Source: Deltaproteobacteria bacterium (GTDB lineage: Bacteria > Desulfobacterota > Desulfobulbia > Desulfobulbales > SURF-16). Taken from it: a stretch of DNA of 54,117 nucleotides. Location of the stretch: NCBI GenBank assembly GCA_024277655.1, contig JAJRUT010000054.1:1-54117 (forward strand). Reading direction: 5' to 3'. The notes below the pieces were generated by a model. It saw only the letters and a list, made by a program, of their open reading frames with translations. It made no database searches and was not told the origin of the DNA. This document shows, piece after piece, positions 32,953-41,132 of the stretch. The translations under genes and the position numbers were made by a program. Numbering within the stretch: the first letter of the stretch is position 1; each line of letters opens with the position of its first letter.

Positions 32953-35157
32953 ATGAGCTTTGATATATCCGTAGAACTCGATAAAGTCATCTATGCAACC
33001 CACCATGATCCCTTTGTGGTCCTTGGTCTCCATGTGCTTGAACATGACCCATCCTGCGCCGTTATTCGTACCTTCTTACCCTTAGCAGATTCGGTGAAAC
33101 TTGTTTCGGGTGGTGTGAAGCAAGACATGTACAAGATGCGGGAGGAAGGATTATTTGAACTTGTCATTGCCAACTACAAGGAAGGATACACCTACCATTT
33201 TGAAGCACTTTGTCCCAATAATACCATCCGCAGCCTTGAGGATCCCTACCGCTTTCTGCCCCAACTCTCTGAATATGACTGCCACCTCTACGCTAAGGGC
33301 AATCATTATGAAATTTACAATAAATTAGGAGCTCACCCCACCACCATTGATGGTGTTTCCGGCACCATCTTTAGGGTTTGGGCTCCATCAGCCAAACGGG
33401 TTTCAATCATCGGTGACTTTAATTACTGGGATGGTCGTGTCCACCAGATGCGGGTCATTGGTGATTCAGGAATATGGGAGTTGTTTCTGCCCGGAATCAG
33501 TAAGGGTGAGATATATAAATATGAAATACTCAGCGAAAACAATTCCCTCCTTGAAAAGGCCGACCCATACCAGTTTTTTGGCGAACTAAGACCTAAAACT
33601 GCTTCGGTGGTCTGGGGAACTGAGGACGATTATGTCTGGCGGGATGAGACATGGTTAAAAAAACGCAAGGAAACCTCCATCTATCAAAAGCCCATGTCCA
33701 CCTACGAGGTACACCTTGCCTCCTGGCAGCGTGACCCGAGTAATCCTGCCCGTTTCCTCTCCTACCGGGAAATTGCCGCAACTCTTGTGCCGTATGTCAA
33801 AAAAATGGGCTTTACCCACATCGAAATTTTACCGGTCACCGAGCATCCCCTTGATGAATCCTGGGGTTATCAGGTTTCCGGCTATTTTTCTGTCACCTCC
33901 AGAATGGGCACGCCACAGGATTTCAAGTATCTTGTCGATGAATGTCATGCTAGTGGCATTGGCGTGATCCTCGACTGGGTTCCATCTCACTTCCCCGCTG
34001 ATGGTCACATCCTGGGACGTTTTGACGGCACCGCTCTATACGAACACGATGACCCCCGCCAGGGAGAGCATCCTGACTGGAAAACTCTGATTTTCAACTA
34101 TGGTCGCAAGGAAGTCGCCAATTTCCTTATGGCCAGCGCTTTTTTCTGGATTGAGGTGTACCACATTGATGCCATCCGCATGGATGCGGTGGCTTCAATG
34201 CTCTACCTTGATTACGGCAGGAATGAGGGCGAATGGATTCCCAATCAGTATGGCGGCAAGGAAAATATCGAAGCCATTGAATTTATCCGCCACTTGAACT
34301 CCATAATGGGCCAGCGCTATCCTGATGTAGCAATGATCGCAGAAGAATCCACCTCATTTTATGGTGTCTCCAAGCCTGCCGACCAGGGAGGTCTGGGGTT
34401 TGGCTTTAAGTGGAATATGGGCTGGATGAATGACATGCTGAACTATTTCAGCCGGGATCCTATCTACAGAAAGCATCATCATAACTCACTAACCTTTTCA
34501 CTTCTCTACGCCTTTAGTGAAAACTTTATACTTCCCCTCTCCCATGATGAAGTCGTGCATGGCAAAAAATCATTACTCTCGAAGATGCCGGGGGACAGAT
34601 GGCAACAATTTGCCAATTTAAGACTGTTATACTCCTTTCTCTGGACTCACCCAGGTAAAAAGCTCCTGTTTATGGGGGGAGAGTTTGCCCAGATCAACGA
34701 GTGGAACTGCAAGACAAGCCTAGACTGGCATCTGGCAGAGCAGGAGGAGGCCCATAGCCAAATGCAAACATATGTCAGTGATTTAAATAAGGTTTACCAA
34801 GAGACTCCAGCCCTTTGGCAAAAAGATTTTGACCCTGATGGTTTTCGCTGGATGGACTTTAAGGATGTAAATCGCTCGATTATCTCATTTGCAAGGTTTG
34901 CCAATGATCCCAAGAATCATGTGGTGGTACTTCTCAATATGACTCCTGAGGTCATCTACGACTACCCGCTCGGGGTTCCAGAGAAAACAGACTATATTGA
35001 GATATTCTGTTCGGATCAGGCCGGATATGGTGGAAGTGGCATCACCAATCCCAATGTCAAACAGATCATCAATGAACCTTACGCCGAAGCAGACCAACAT
35101 ATTTTGGTTGCAGTTCCACCACTTAGTGGCATTATACTAAAACCCGTGTATAAATAA
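32953..35157 (+). CDS. glgB: 1,4-alpha-glucan branching enzyme
   Basis: The 734-residue GH13 enzyme has two N-terminal carbohydrate-binding/CBM48-type segments (about 15-110 and 120-225), the (beta/alpha)8 domain with the nucleophile in AIRMDAVASMLYLDYGR, the acid/base Glu in MIAEEST and the HDEVVHGK motif, and a C-terminal beta domain. It adds alpha-1,6 branches during glycogen synthesis. With PEP synthase and the phosphohexomutase further right, it indicates carbon storage. AAGGAGAG precedes the ATG. The 255-bp AT-rich leader has short nested stems (ACCTG 32878-32882 / CAGGT 32916-32920 enclosing GAAAG/CTTTC) without a recognised riboswitch. Confidence 0.97.
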   Translation: MSFDISVELDKVIYATHHDPFVVLGLHVLEHDPSCAVIRTFLPLADSVKLVSGGVKQDMYKMREEGLFELVIANYKEGYTYHFEALCPNNTIRSLEDPYRFLPQLSEYDCHLYAKGNHYEIYNKLGAHPTTIDGVSGTIFRVWAPSAKRVSIIGDFNYWDGRVHQMRVIGDSGIWELFLPGISKGEIYKYEILSENNSLLEKADPYQFFGELRPKTASVVWGTEDDYVWRDETWLKKRKETSIYQKPMSTYEVHLASWQRDPSNPARFLSYREIAATLVPYVKKMGFTHIEILPVTEHPLDESWGYQVSGYFSVTSRMGTPQDFKYLVDECHASGIGVILDWVPSHFPADGHILGRFDGTALYEHDDPRQGEHPDWKTLIFNYGRKEVANFLMASAFFWIEVYHIDAIRMDAVASMLYLDYGRNEGEWIPNQYGGKENIEAIEFIRHLNSIMGQRYPDVAMIAEESTSFYGVSKPADQGGLGFGFKWNMGWMNDMLNYFSRDPIYRKHHHNSLTFSLLYAFSENFILPLSHDEVVHGKKSLLSKMPGDRWQQFANLRLLYSFLWTHPGKKLLFMGGEFAQINEWNCKTSLDWHLAEQEEAHSQMQTYVSDLNKVYQETPALWQKDFDPDGFRWMDFKDVNRSIISFARFANDPKNHVVVLLNMTPEVIYDYPLGVPEKTDYIEIFCSDQAGYGGSGITNPNVKQIINEPYAEADQHILVAVPPLSGIILKPVYK

Positions 35158-35165
35158 ATTAGCGG

Positions 35166-35187
35166 TTTTTTTTTTGGGGGGGGGGGG
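35166..35187 (+). repeat. T10-G12 homopolymer tract in front of a small gene
   Basis: Ten T (35166-35175) run straight into twelve G (35176-35187), ending three bases before the ATG at 35191. Such tracts slip during replication. Here the G-run would also be the ribosome-binding site, so its length could change expression. Confidence 0.85.
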
Positions 35188-35190
35188 AGT

Positions 35191-35373
35191 ATGCCAGCAC
35201 TAAATCGTGATAAACTAAAAAAAGTTCTCCTCTGGGTCAATGAATGCCTGGAGGAAGACCCGTTACTGTCACTCAATGAAACATTTCATAAGGCCGAGAT
35301 CCATTTTGATCTTACCCCAAAGGAATGCGAGTTTATCGAAAGAAATTTCACACAACCGGGCAAAAAAAAGTAG
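35191..35373 (+). CDS. Small uncharacterised protein downstream of glgB
   Basis: The 60-residue, charged, predicted helical protein begins MPALNRDKLKKVLLWVNECLEEDP and ends with basic KKK. No family is recognised. Support comes from its position 33 bp after glgB, a G-rich region ahead of the ATG and plausible amino-acid composition with a regular alternation of hydrophobic residues. It could be a helix-rich DNA- or protein-binding accessory; nothing more can be said. Confidence 0.55.
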   Translation: MPALNRDKLKKVLLWVNECLEEDPLLSLNETFHKAEIHFDLTPKECEFIERNFTQPGKKK

Positions 35374-35480
35374 GCAGCAACTGCTTTTTCCGCCAATAAT
35401 TCCCAGTCGCTCCTTCCGTCCTCTTTTTAATCTGAGTCATACGGAACATGCAGTCAAGACTCAATGTTAAGGTAAACCAC

Positions 35481-36113
35481 ATGGATATGGAACGTATCTT
35501 TCAAACAGCTCTGTCCGAAAAACAAAAAGAAGAGGTAGAGGTAACGGAAGTTGATTCATGGACTGTTATTCTTGAACTTGCGGCAAAGACCATCAAATTT
35601 AAGCTCAGCGTGGACGAGTGTCGTGAAAGACGTACTATCTCCTGGCTCAATCACCCCTCCACCCAGGTTACGGAAAAGTATGTCCCCCTCTACCGAGGGT
35701 TCAGGCAGCTACGTGACGCTGATATTATCATTGACGAGCAGAAGATACTCTCCTACGACACCTATTATATTGATATGAATGAAATCATCTTTGCCAAGGA
35801 TGAGTTTCATAAAATGGGCGATAACGATCAGACTCAAGCCATTAACAAGAAACGGGTAACCCCGGATGGAATTGAGATTATCACCAGGTCAGTAGCGGGG
35901 AATATTTACCACATCAATGGCCATGTATACCAGTTTAACGCGGCTCTTGGCCAAAACCAGTTTATCCCCATGACCAATGTCCTGGTTAAAAAACTTGATG
36001 ATTTCAGCCCGGAATCTCAAAATAATGCCCCTAGCTTTTGCCCATTTCTGGCCTTAAACCGCAATTACATTGAAGGTTTTTCGGTGTTATTTAAGGGCAG
36101 TAAAGGGGTTTAG
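35481..36113 (+). CDS. Uncharacterised protein, about 210 residues
   Basis: The start is placed at the ATG at 35481 with TAAGG eight bases upstream; the frame extends 11 codons further without a ribosome-binding site. The protein is soluble, mixed alpha/beta, with no signal peptide and no motif recognised. Features seen are acidic N-terminal helices (SEKQKEEVEVTEVD), SWLNHPSTQVTEKYVPLYRG and a late CPFLALNRNYIEGF. It is on the same strand as glgB and the small gene and may be co-transcribed with them. Confidence 0.7.
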   Translation: MDMERIFQTALSEKQKEEVEVTEVDSWTVILELAAKTIKFKLSVDECRERRTISWLNHPSTQVTEKYVPLYRGFRQLRDADIIIDEQKILSYDTYYIDMNEIIFAKDEFHKMGDNDQTQAINKKRVTPDGIEIITRSVAGNIYHINGHVYQFNAALGQNQFIPMTNVLVKKLDDFSPESQNNAPSFCPFLALNRNYIEGFSVLFKGSKGV

Positions 36114-36136
36114 ATTCAGCAATATTCAGTAGCACT

Positions 36137-37231
36137 CTACAAATATGCCGTAAGCCACTTGCCATACCTGCCAACCAACCCACTCCAAGAAAATTTATCT
36201 GTGAGCGCCCGGCTGTTGCAGGCGGGAAGATCATCCCGGTGCAGGCATAAATGGCGCATTTTTTGAAATAAATCCCCCGCCGATTTATACAAATACTCAG
36301 ACGCAAATAATTCCGGATAAGACAAACGTTTGGGCAGAAGGGGGCTGCATCCTGAGCGAACCGCCTCAATTACCGCCATACCGTAAAACTCATGATTTGC
36401 CGTTGACACCACCACATCGGCCTCTTTTAACAGGGAGAGATAGGCTGTCCGGTCTTTGGCATAGCCAAAATGGCGAATATGTTGGCCCAGTAGGTCACGC
36501 GCCTGGTCGAACACCTCGGGATAGCGCTGGAAGGACTGGCCCATGACAAGAAGGTTGAAGGGGATGTCTTTTTTAGCCAGCTTAAAGAAGGGCGCAAAGA
36601 AGCCCTGGGGATTTTTATCATACTCCCAGCGGTGATTCCAAACAAAGGTGGTCACCTTTCCCCGCTCCGGTTGAGCGATTCCATCCAGTTCCGTAAAATC
36701 CATCCCCGGATAGAGAACCCGCGATTTTTGTTTGATGTCCTCGACCCCGTGCAAAGGCATATCAGGGGCACGTTTTTCAATCCCCAGGCATCCCTTCAGG
36801 AAGGTGGTCAGATTATAGTCTGAATTAAAGGCCAGGCCATTTGAGGCCAGGGCCGACATATAGTTAATAATCCCATACTGGCCATCATCCCCACCCTTAT
36901 GTTGCACCGGATAGGCAAATTGATTTTCATGGAAATAGGTGAGGATAGGAGTGTCTTGTACCCAGGATGGAGCAAGGCCACGCAGGCAGGCAACATCTAT
37001 AAAGGTCGAGCAGAGAATGATATCGACATGGCGTGTTGCCGGTAATTGCGCTGCGACAAAGGGGGCTGCCATGCGCATACGCCACTTCCATTTGCGGGCC
37101 GGAAGGGTCAAAAAAATGAACTCAAACGACGGCAGATGTCGTTTGAGTTCATTTAAAAAAATCTTATGGGACCCCCCATAATAGGGTTCTACAACAAGAA
37201 CCCTGATCTGCTTAGTAGTTTTTGTCAGCAT
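36137..37231 (-). CDS. GTDC1/DUF3524-like glycosyltransferase (tRNA-queuosine mannosyltransferase family)
   Basis: The chosen start is the ATG at 37231 (MLTKTTKQIRVLVVEPYYGGSHK); the longer frame to 37270 reads deeper into leuD. The 364-residue protein opens with EPYYGGSHKIFL and KWKWRMRMAAP, the signature of the DUF3524 domain found in GTDC1, the animal enzyme that mannosylates queuosine in tRNA-Asp. A GT4-type C-terminal half follows (TTFVWNHRWEYDKNP, ADVVVSTANHEFYGMAVIEAVRSGCSPLLP, with the EFYG Glu). It probably transfers a sugar to queuosine tRNA or a related acceptor. It overlaps the 3' end of leuD by 20 bp. Confidence 0.85.
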   Translation of the reverse strand: MLTKTTKQIRVLVVEPYYGGSHKIFLNELKRHLPSFEFIFLTLPARKWKWRMRMAAPFVAAQLPATRHVDIILCSTFIDVACLRGLAPSWVQDTPILTYFHENQFAYPVQHKGGDDGQYGIINYMSALASNGLAFNSDYNLTTFLKGCLGIEKRAPDMPLHGVEDIKQKSRVLYPGMDFTELDGIAQPERGKVTTFVWNHRWEYDKNPQGFFAPFFKLAKKDIPFNLLVMGQSFQRYPEVFDQARDLLGQHIRHFGYAKDRTAYLSLLKEADVVVSTANHEFYGMAVIEAVRSGCSPLLPKRLSYPELFASEYLYKSAGDLFQKMRHLCLHRDDLPACNSRALTDKFSWSGLVGRYGKWLTAYL

Positions 37232-37730
37232 AAGCCAGCCAACCGCCAGCCCGCACCAGCTCCTTGTCAAAAGAGTTCAGTTTAAAGGCAAAGTCAAGGC
37301 TCTTGCCCCCGCCTGTGCCTTGTAGGGTTTCTTTTTCAAGATCAACGGTAATTTCCACTGCACTTCCCAGACTAAAAAGCAGATCAATATCGCTAGGGGC
37401 AAGTTCAATGGCAAGCATGCCGCAGTTGAACATATTCTGTCTGAAGATACGGGAAAAACCCTCAGCAATAACAACGTTAATATCATTGACCTCAAAGACC
37501 CAAACCGCATGTTCACGGGATGACCCGCAACCAAAATTATTGCGGGTAACAATTATCTGTGCCTTGTCCACATCACTCTTTGGGCTTAAACCAGCTAGTT
37601 TAAGATCTTCAAGGACAAAGGGGCCAAGATCAACTTTGGAATTTTCAGTAAGGTATTTGGCAGGGATGATTTCGTCAGTATTAATATCATCACGATCAAG
37701 AAAGAGCGTTGCGCCACTAAATTTTTTCAT
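37212..37730 (-). CDS. leuD: 3-isopropylmalate dehydratase small subunit
   Basis: The 172-residue protein has the swivelling-domain signature LDRDDINTDEIIPAKYL and the substrate-loop region NNFGCGSSREHAVWVFEVNDINVVIAEGFSRIFRQNMFNCG. It is the short LeuD type that pairs with the approximately 420-residue LeuC. Together they isomerise 2-isopropylmalate to 3-isopropylmalate in leucine synthesis; homologues also act in other aconitase-like pathways. It is separated from leuC by 307 bp that contain repeats, unusual for a pair that is normally adjacent. Confidence 0.93.
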   Translation of the reverse strand: MKKFSGATLFLDRDDINTDEIIPAKYLTENSKVDLGPFVLEDLKLAGLSPKSDVDKAQIIVTRNNFGCGSSREHAVWVFEVNDINVVIAEGFSRIFRQNMFNCGMLAIELAPSDIDLLFSLGSAVEITVDLEKETLQGTGGGKSLDFAFKLNSFDKELVRAGGWLAYADKNY

Positions 37731-38037
37731 AAGTTCTACCTATTATTAAACTACAATTTGTCTGTTTTTTTTATCATCAGTTAAGCAATTGCATGGACAT
37801 AAAACCGGCAAGAATTGTTATTTGTCTCCGCTTGTGGCAGAAAAAAGTCTTGATTCCCTAAGTTCACTGCGTCAAAAATGCATCTCGTGAATTCTCACTG
37901 AAACAAGGTACATTGTTGCCTCCGTTCACTAAGAGGTAAGCGAACCTGTGAGACTCCAAAATACTACGATAAACAACAATTCTTTCCTCTGCAGGTAAGC
38001 GTAGACTCCGGGAGTCTAACTGGACATTACTGATTTC
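37731..38037. other. 307-bp repeat-containing gap between leuC and leuD
   Basis: It holds the 21-bp copy (37937-37957) shared with 837-857, a second partial GGTAAGCG...GACTCC unit (37993-38009), the palindrome GACTCCGGGAGTC (38004-38016) and the TCTAACTGGACATTACTGAT motif (38015-38034). No gene is supported. It appears to be an insertion of repeat DNA into the leuCD operon. Confidence 0.65.
37937..38034. repeat. Dispersed repeat, longest copy
   Basis: The first 21 bp match 837-857 exactly. The last part matches the 3'-end motifs at 31408-31430 and 32110-32128. This copy seems to contain both halves of the repeat family. Confidence 0.6.
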
Positions 38038-39318
38038 TTATAACACACGATGATCGGTGATAAACCCTTTAACCCCGGCAGCAGCGGCAGACCTAGGGCT
38101 CATCAAATGAACCATCCCACCCTTGCCCATCCGACCATTGAAATTCCGATTCGTAGTTGAGGCGCACACCTCACCTTTGGCTAGAACGCCGTTACTCATA
38201 CCAAGACAGGCTCCACAGGTGGGGTTGGTAACACAAAAACCTGCATCCATAAAAATCTTAATTAATCCCTCTTCCATGGCAGTGGAATACACAAGCGGCG
38301 TTGCCGGGGCAAGAATACCGCGCACAGAAGGTGCCAGTTTATGCCCCTTTAAAACCGCCGCCGCCTCCCGCAGATCAGAGATCCTGCCATTGGTACAGGA
38401 ACCGATATACACCTGATCCACCGGAGTCCCTTCAAGCTCCACCACAGTCTTAACTTCATCCGGCTTAAAGCCATAGGTTGCATGGGGGATAAGGTCTGAG
38501 ACATCAAAGGTAAGTTCATCCGCATAGACAGCATCTGGATCAGAATGCCATTTTTCAAAATCACTAACCGCATCATCTATGCTGGTGTACTGATCCTTGA
38601 TAAAGGGGTAGAGATACTCTGCCGTCACCCGATCAGGCATACAGACACCACAGGTACCACCGGCCTCTATGGCCATATTACACAGGGTCATCCGCGACTC
38701 CATGTCCATCCGCTCCACCACCTCACCACAAAATTCCATCACCTTGTCGGTGGCGCCATTAACCGTGAGTTCCTTAATTATATACAGAATAACGTCCTTG
38801 GCAAAGACGCCTACTGGCAGTGTGCCGACGATATTGATCTTCATGGTTTGCGGCAAACGAAAGGCACACACTCCCTTCAGGATACCAACCTCAAGATCAG
38901 TGGTACCCACCCCAGCGGCAAAGGCTCCAAAGGCACCATGGGTACAGGTGTGTGAATCACCCATAATAATGGTATAACCAGGTCTGACAAATCCCTTCTC
39001 GGGGAACAGGGCATGGCACACCCCGTTTTGACCAACATCAAAAAAGTCCTTGATCTTGTTACGCTTGGCCCAATCACGCAGAATCTTGGCCTGCATGGCT
39101 GTTTTGGAATCCTTCGATGGTGTTACATGATCAATTACAACCTTGATCTTGTCAGGATCAAACACCCGATCAAGCCCACGCTCGACGAGATCATTGATGG
39201 CAATGGGTGTCGTAATCTCATGGCACATCACAACATCAAGATCAAGCACCACATTGTCGTCTGAGGGAGCATCTCGCAGGTGGCTTGCAAATATTTTTTC
39301 GGATATAGTTTTTCCCAT
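38038..39318 (-). CDS. leuC: 3-isopropylmalate dehydratase large subunit
   Basis: The 426-residue aconitase-family protein carries the [4Fe-4S] ligands in YIGSCTNGRISDL (first Cys) and TNPTCGACLGM (last two), plus IMGDSHTCTHGAFGAFAAGVGTTDLE near residue 120. The length fits the shorter, archaeal/deltaproteobacterial type of LeuC (about 420) rather than the 470-residue E. coli type, in agreement with its short LeuD partner. GGAGT precedes the ATG. It is transcribed divergently from the HD/GAF gene. Confidence 0.94.
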   Translation of the reverse strand: MGKTISEKIFASHLRDAPSDDNVVLDLDVVMCHEITTPIAINDLVERGLDRVFDPDKIKVVIDHVTPSKDSKTAMQAKILRDWAKRNKIKDFFDVGQNGVCHALFPEKGFVRPGYTIIMGDSHTCTHGAFGAFAAGVGTTDLEVGILKGVCAFRLPQTMKINIVGTLPVGVFAKDVILYIIKELTVNGATDKVMEFCGEVVERMDMESRMTLCNMAIEAGGTCGVCMPDRVTAEYLYPFIKDQYTSIDDAVSDFEKWHSDPDAVYADELTFDVSDLIPHATYGFKPDEVKTVVELEGTPVDQVYIGSCTNGRISDLREAAAVLKGHKLAPSVRGILAPATPLVYSTAMEEGLIKIFMDAGFCVTNPTCGACLGMSNGVLAKGEVCASTTNRNFNGRMGKGGMVHLMSPRSAAAAGVKGFITDHRVL

Positions 39319-39500
39319 AGTAGTAACTCCACACCTAGTTTATAGAAGGTATATAATCTGTTAGATTTGTATCATTTGAATTCAGCGTGTATTATCTACC
39401 ACAATGGCATCTATTTTTCTAGGCTTAGTCCGTAAAACGAGTATAATAATCGGGCTGCCTTCCCATAAAAACAATTTCCATTCTACCCAGTTAGAGACTC

Positions 39501-41132
39501 TTGAAACAATCCATTTCAGATCCGATCATAACCATCCTTACCGAGGATTTTCCTGCCCACACCAAGCTTTGGGATATCGCCCTTGATGTGGAACAACTCT
39601 ACCAGGGCAAATGGCCAGAATTTGAAGCCTGTGAGGCTCCGTACCATAATTTCCACCATGCTCTGGATGTAACCCTTGCTGCCCTTAGAATGGCCAGTGG
39701 CTGGAATAAAAAGCATCCTGACAAAAACCTTTCCGAGCAAGGTATTACAGCCCTTATGATCGCCAGTCTCTTTCATGATTCTGGCTACATCAAGGATCGG
39801 GGAGACCGGGAGGGGTCTGGGGGCAAATACTCCTTTGCTCATACCACTCGTAGCAAGAATACCTGTGCTTTATACCTGCAACAGCATGACTACCCTACCC
39901 CTCTTGGTAATATCGTTTTAAATATTATTGAAACAACAGATTTTAACGCTTTACCCGACCTTCAGGTCTACCTGAACACTGAAGAGTCCATCATTGCCAA
40001 AATAGTCGCCACTGCTGACCTTATTGCCCAGATGGCTGATATTGAATATATGGAACACCTAAAAGATCTCTATGAAGAGTTCTGTGAGGCCTATGTCTTC
40101 CTTGGCAAACCACAACTGGCAGCCCAGGGAGTACGCATATTTGACAGCTTCGAAGAACTTCTCTCAGCCACCACAAGCTTCTACCAGGACATTGTCCTGC
40201 CTCGTCTGGAATTTCTGGGACGCATGGATCAATACCTCATCGCCTATTTTGCTGAAGGGCGCAATCCCTACCTTGAAAATATCATAGCCAATCTCTCAGC
40301 CCAGATGCAGGCCGGACAGGTGAAGTGGCAGAGACTTGGTGAAATTCTCCAGGAACTTGATTTCGTCAGTAAAGACACCCTCGATATCGCTCTGGCAACC
40401 CAGAAGAAACAGATTTCGGGGGACAATGACAGGACTCCCGCCCTAACGGGCACCGCCTTGCAGGATAGTCTCTTTCACTGGGCAAACAACAATCCAGCCT
40501 CACGCCAACTGGGTGACATCCTCATGCAGATGAAGGCGGTGAACCCGGCCAGTCTACGTCTGGGGATTTTGTCGCAACTCCTACCCGAGAGTCTCCTTGC
40601 CAGCCTGAGTCGTGAAGAACTTATCTTCCTCCTGCATATCTCCATGATCGTCCAGAATACAAAACAGGATCAATGGGTCTTCAACCAGGTCATGCAGATG
40701 ATTAATGAGGCCATCGGTTGCAAAAAAACAGTATTGTATCTTGCCAATAGTGAACAAAACGAACTGGTCTGTGCCCTTTTTGCAGGGGGAGAAGAAGAAC
40801 CCCGGAAAATTCTCAGGATGGACAAGGGCCTTTCTGGCTGGGTCTACTCCCATGGGCGCACAGCATTTTTACAAAAAGGCATGATAATCGCCCATGACAC
40901 TTCCCCCAAAGACACTAAAATAATTGATGATATCGGCTCTCTGCTTGGTATTCCTCTCTATATTAATGGTGTTATTGTCGGTGTTTTAGAGTTATCAGAC
41001 AAAATCTCCAATCATTTCACCCCCCATGATGCTGATATCATGACGGTGGTTGCCCATATCCTCGCCGGACTTTTACGGACAGTGAGCCATGATTATGCGA
41101 TTCAAGTAACTGATGATAATAATGAAAATTAA
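39501..41132 (+). CDS. PDEase-like HD phosphohydrolase with MshEN-like middle segment and C-terminal GAF domain
   Basis: The 543-residue protein begins with a class I cyclic-nucleotide phosphodiesterase-like HD domain (about 35-260): YHNFHHALDV (H49, H52, H53) and SLFHDSGYIKD (H92, D93), typical metal ligands of PDEase I. A middle part (about 280-370) has two repeats of LGEILQELDFVSKDTLDIALATQKK / LGDILMQMKAVNPASLRLGILSQLL, which look like MshEN/GspE_N modules. A GAF domain follows (about 380-535). It probably hydrolyses a cyclic nucleotide under control of ligands bound to the other two domains. The gene overlaps the start of yejA. The first codon is a TTG/ATG-ambiguous region (the frame opens TTGAAACAATCC), so the N-terminus is approximate. 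Confidence 0.8.
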   Translation: MKQSISDPIITILTEDFPAHTKLWDIALDVEQLYQGKWPEFEACEAPYHNFHHALDVTLAALRMASGWNKKHPDKNLSEQGITALMIASLFHDSGYIKDRGDREGSGGKYSFAHTTRSKNTCALYLQQHDYPTPLGNIVLNIIETTDFNALPDLQVYLNTEESIIAKIVATADLIAQMADIEYMEHLKDLYEEFCEAYVFLGKPQLAAQGVRIFDSFEELLSATTSFYQDIVLPRLEFLGRMDQYLIAYFAEGRNPYLENIIANLSAQMQAGQVKWQRLGEILQELDFVSKDTLDIALATQKKQISGDNDRTPALTGTALQDSLFHWANNNPASRQLGDILMQMKAVNPASLRLGILSQLLPESLLASLSREELIFLLHISMIVQNTKQDQWVFNQVMQMINEAIGCKKTVLYLANSEQNELVCALFAGGEEEPRKILRMDKGLSGWVYSHGRTAFLQKGMIIAHDTSPKDTKIIDDIGSLLGIPLYINGVIVGVLELSDKISNHFTPHDADIMTVVAHILAGLLRTVSHDYAIQVTDDNNEN

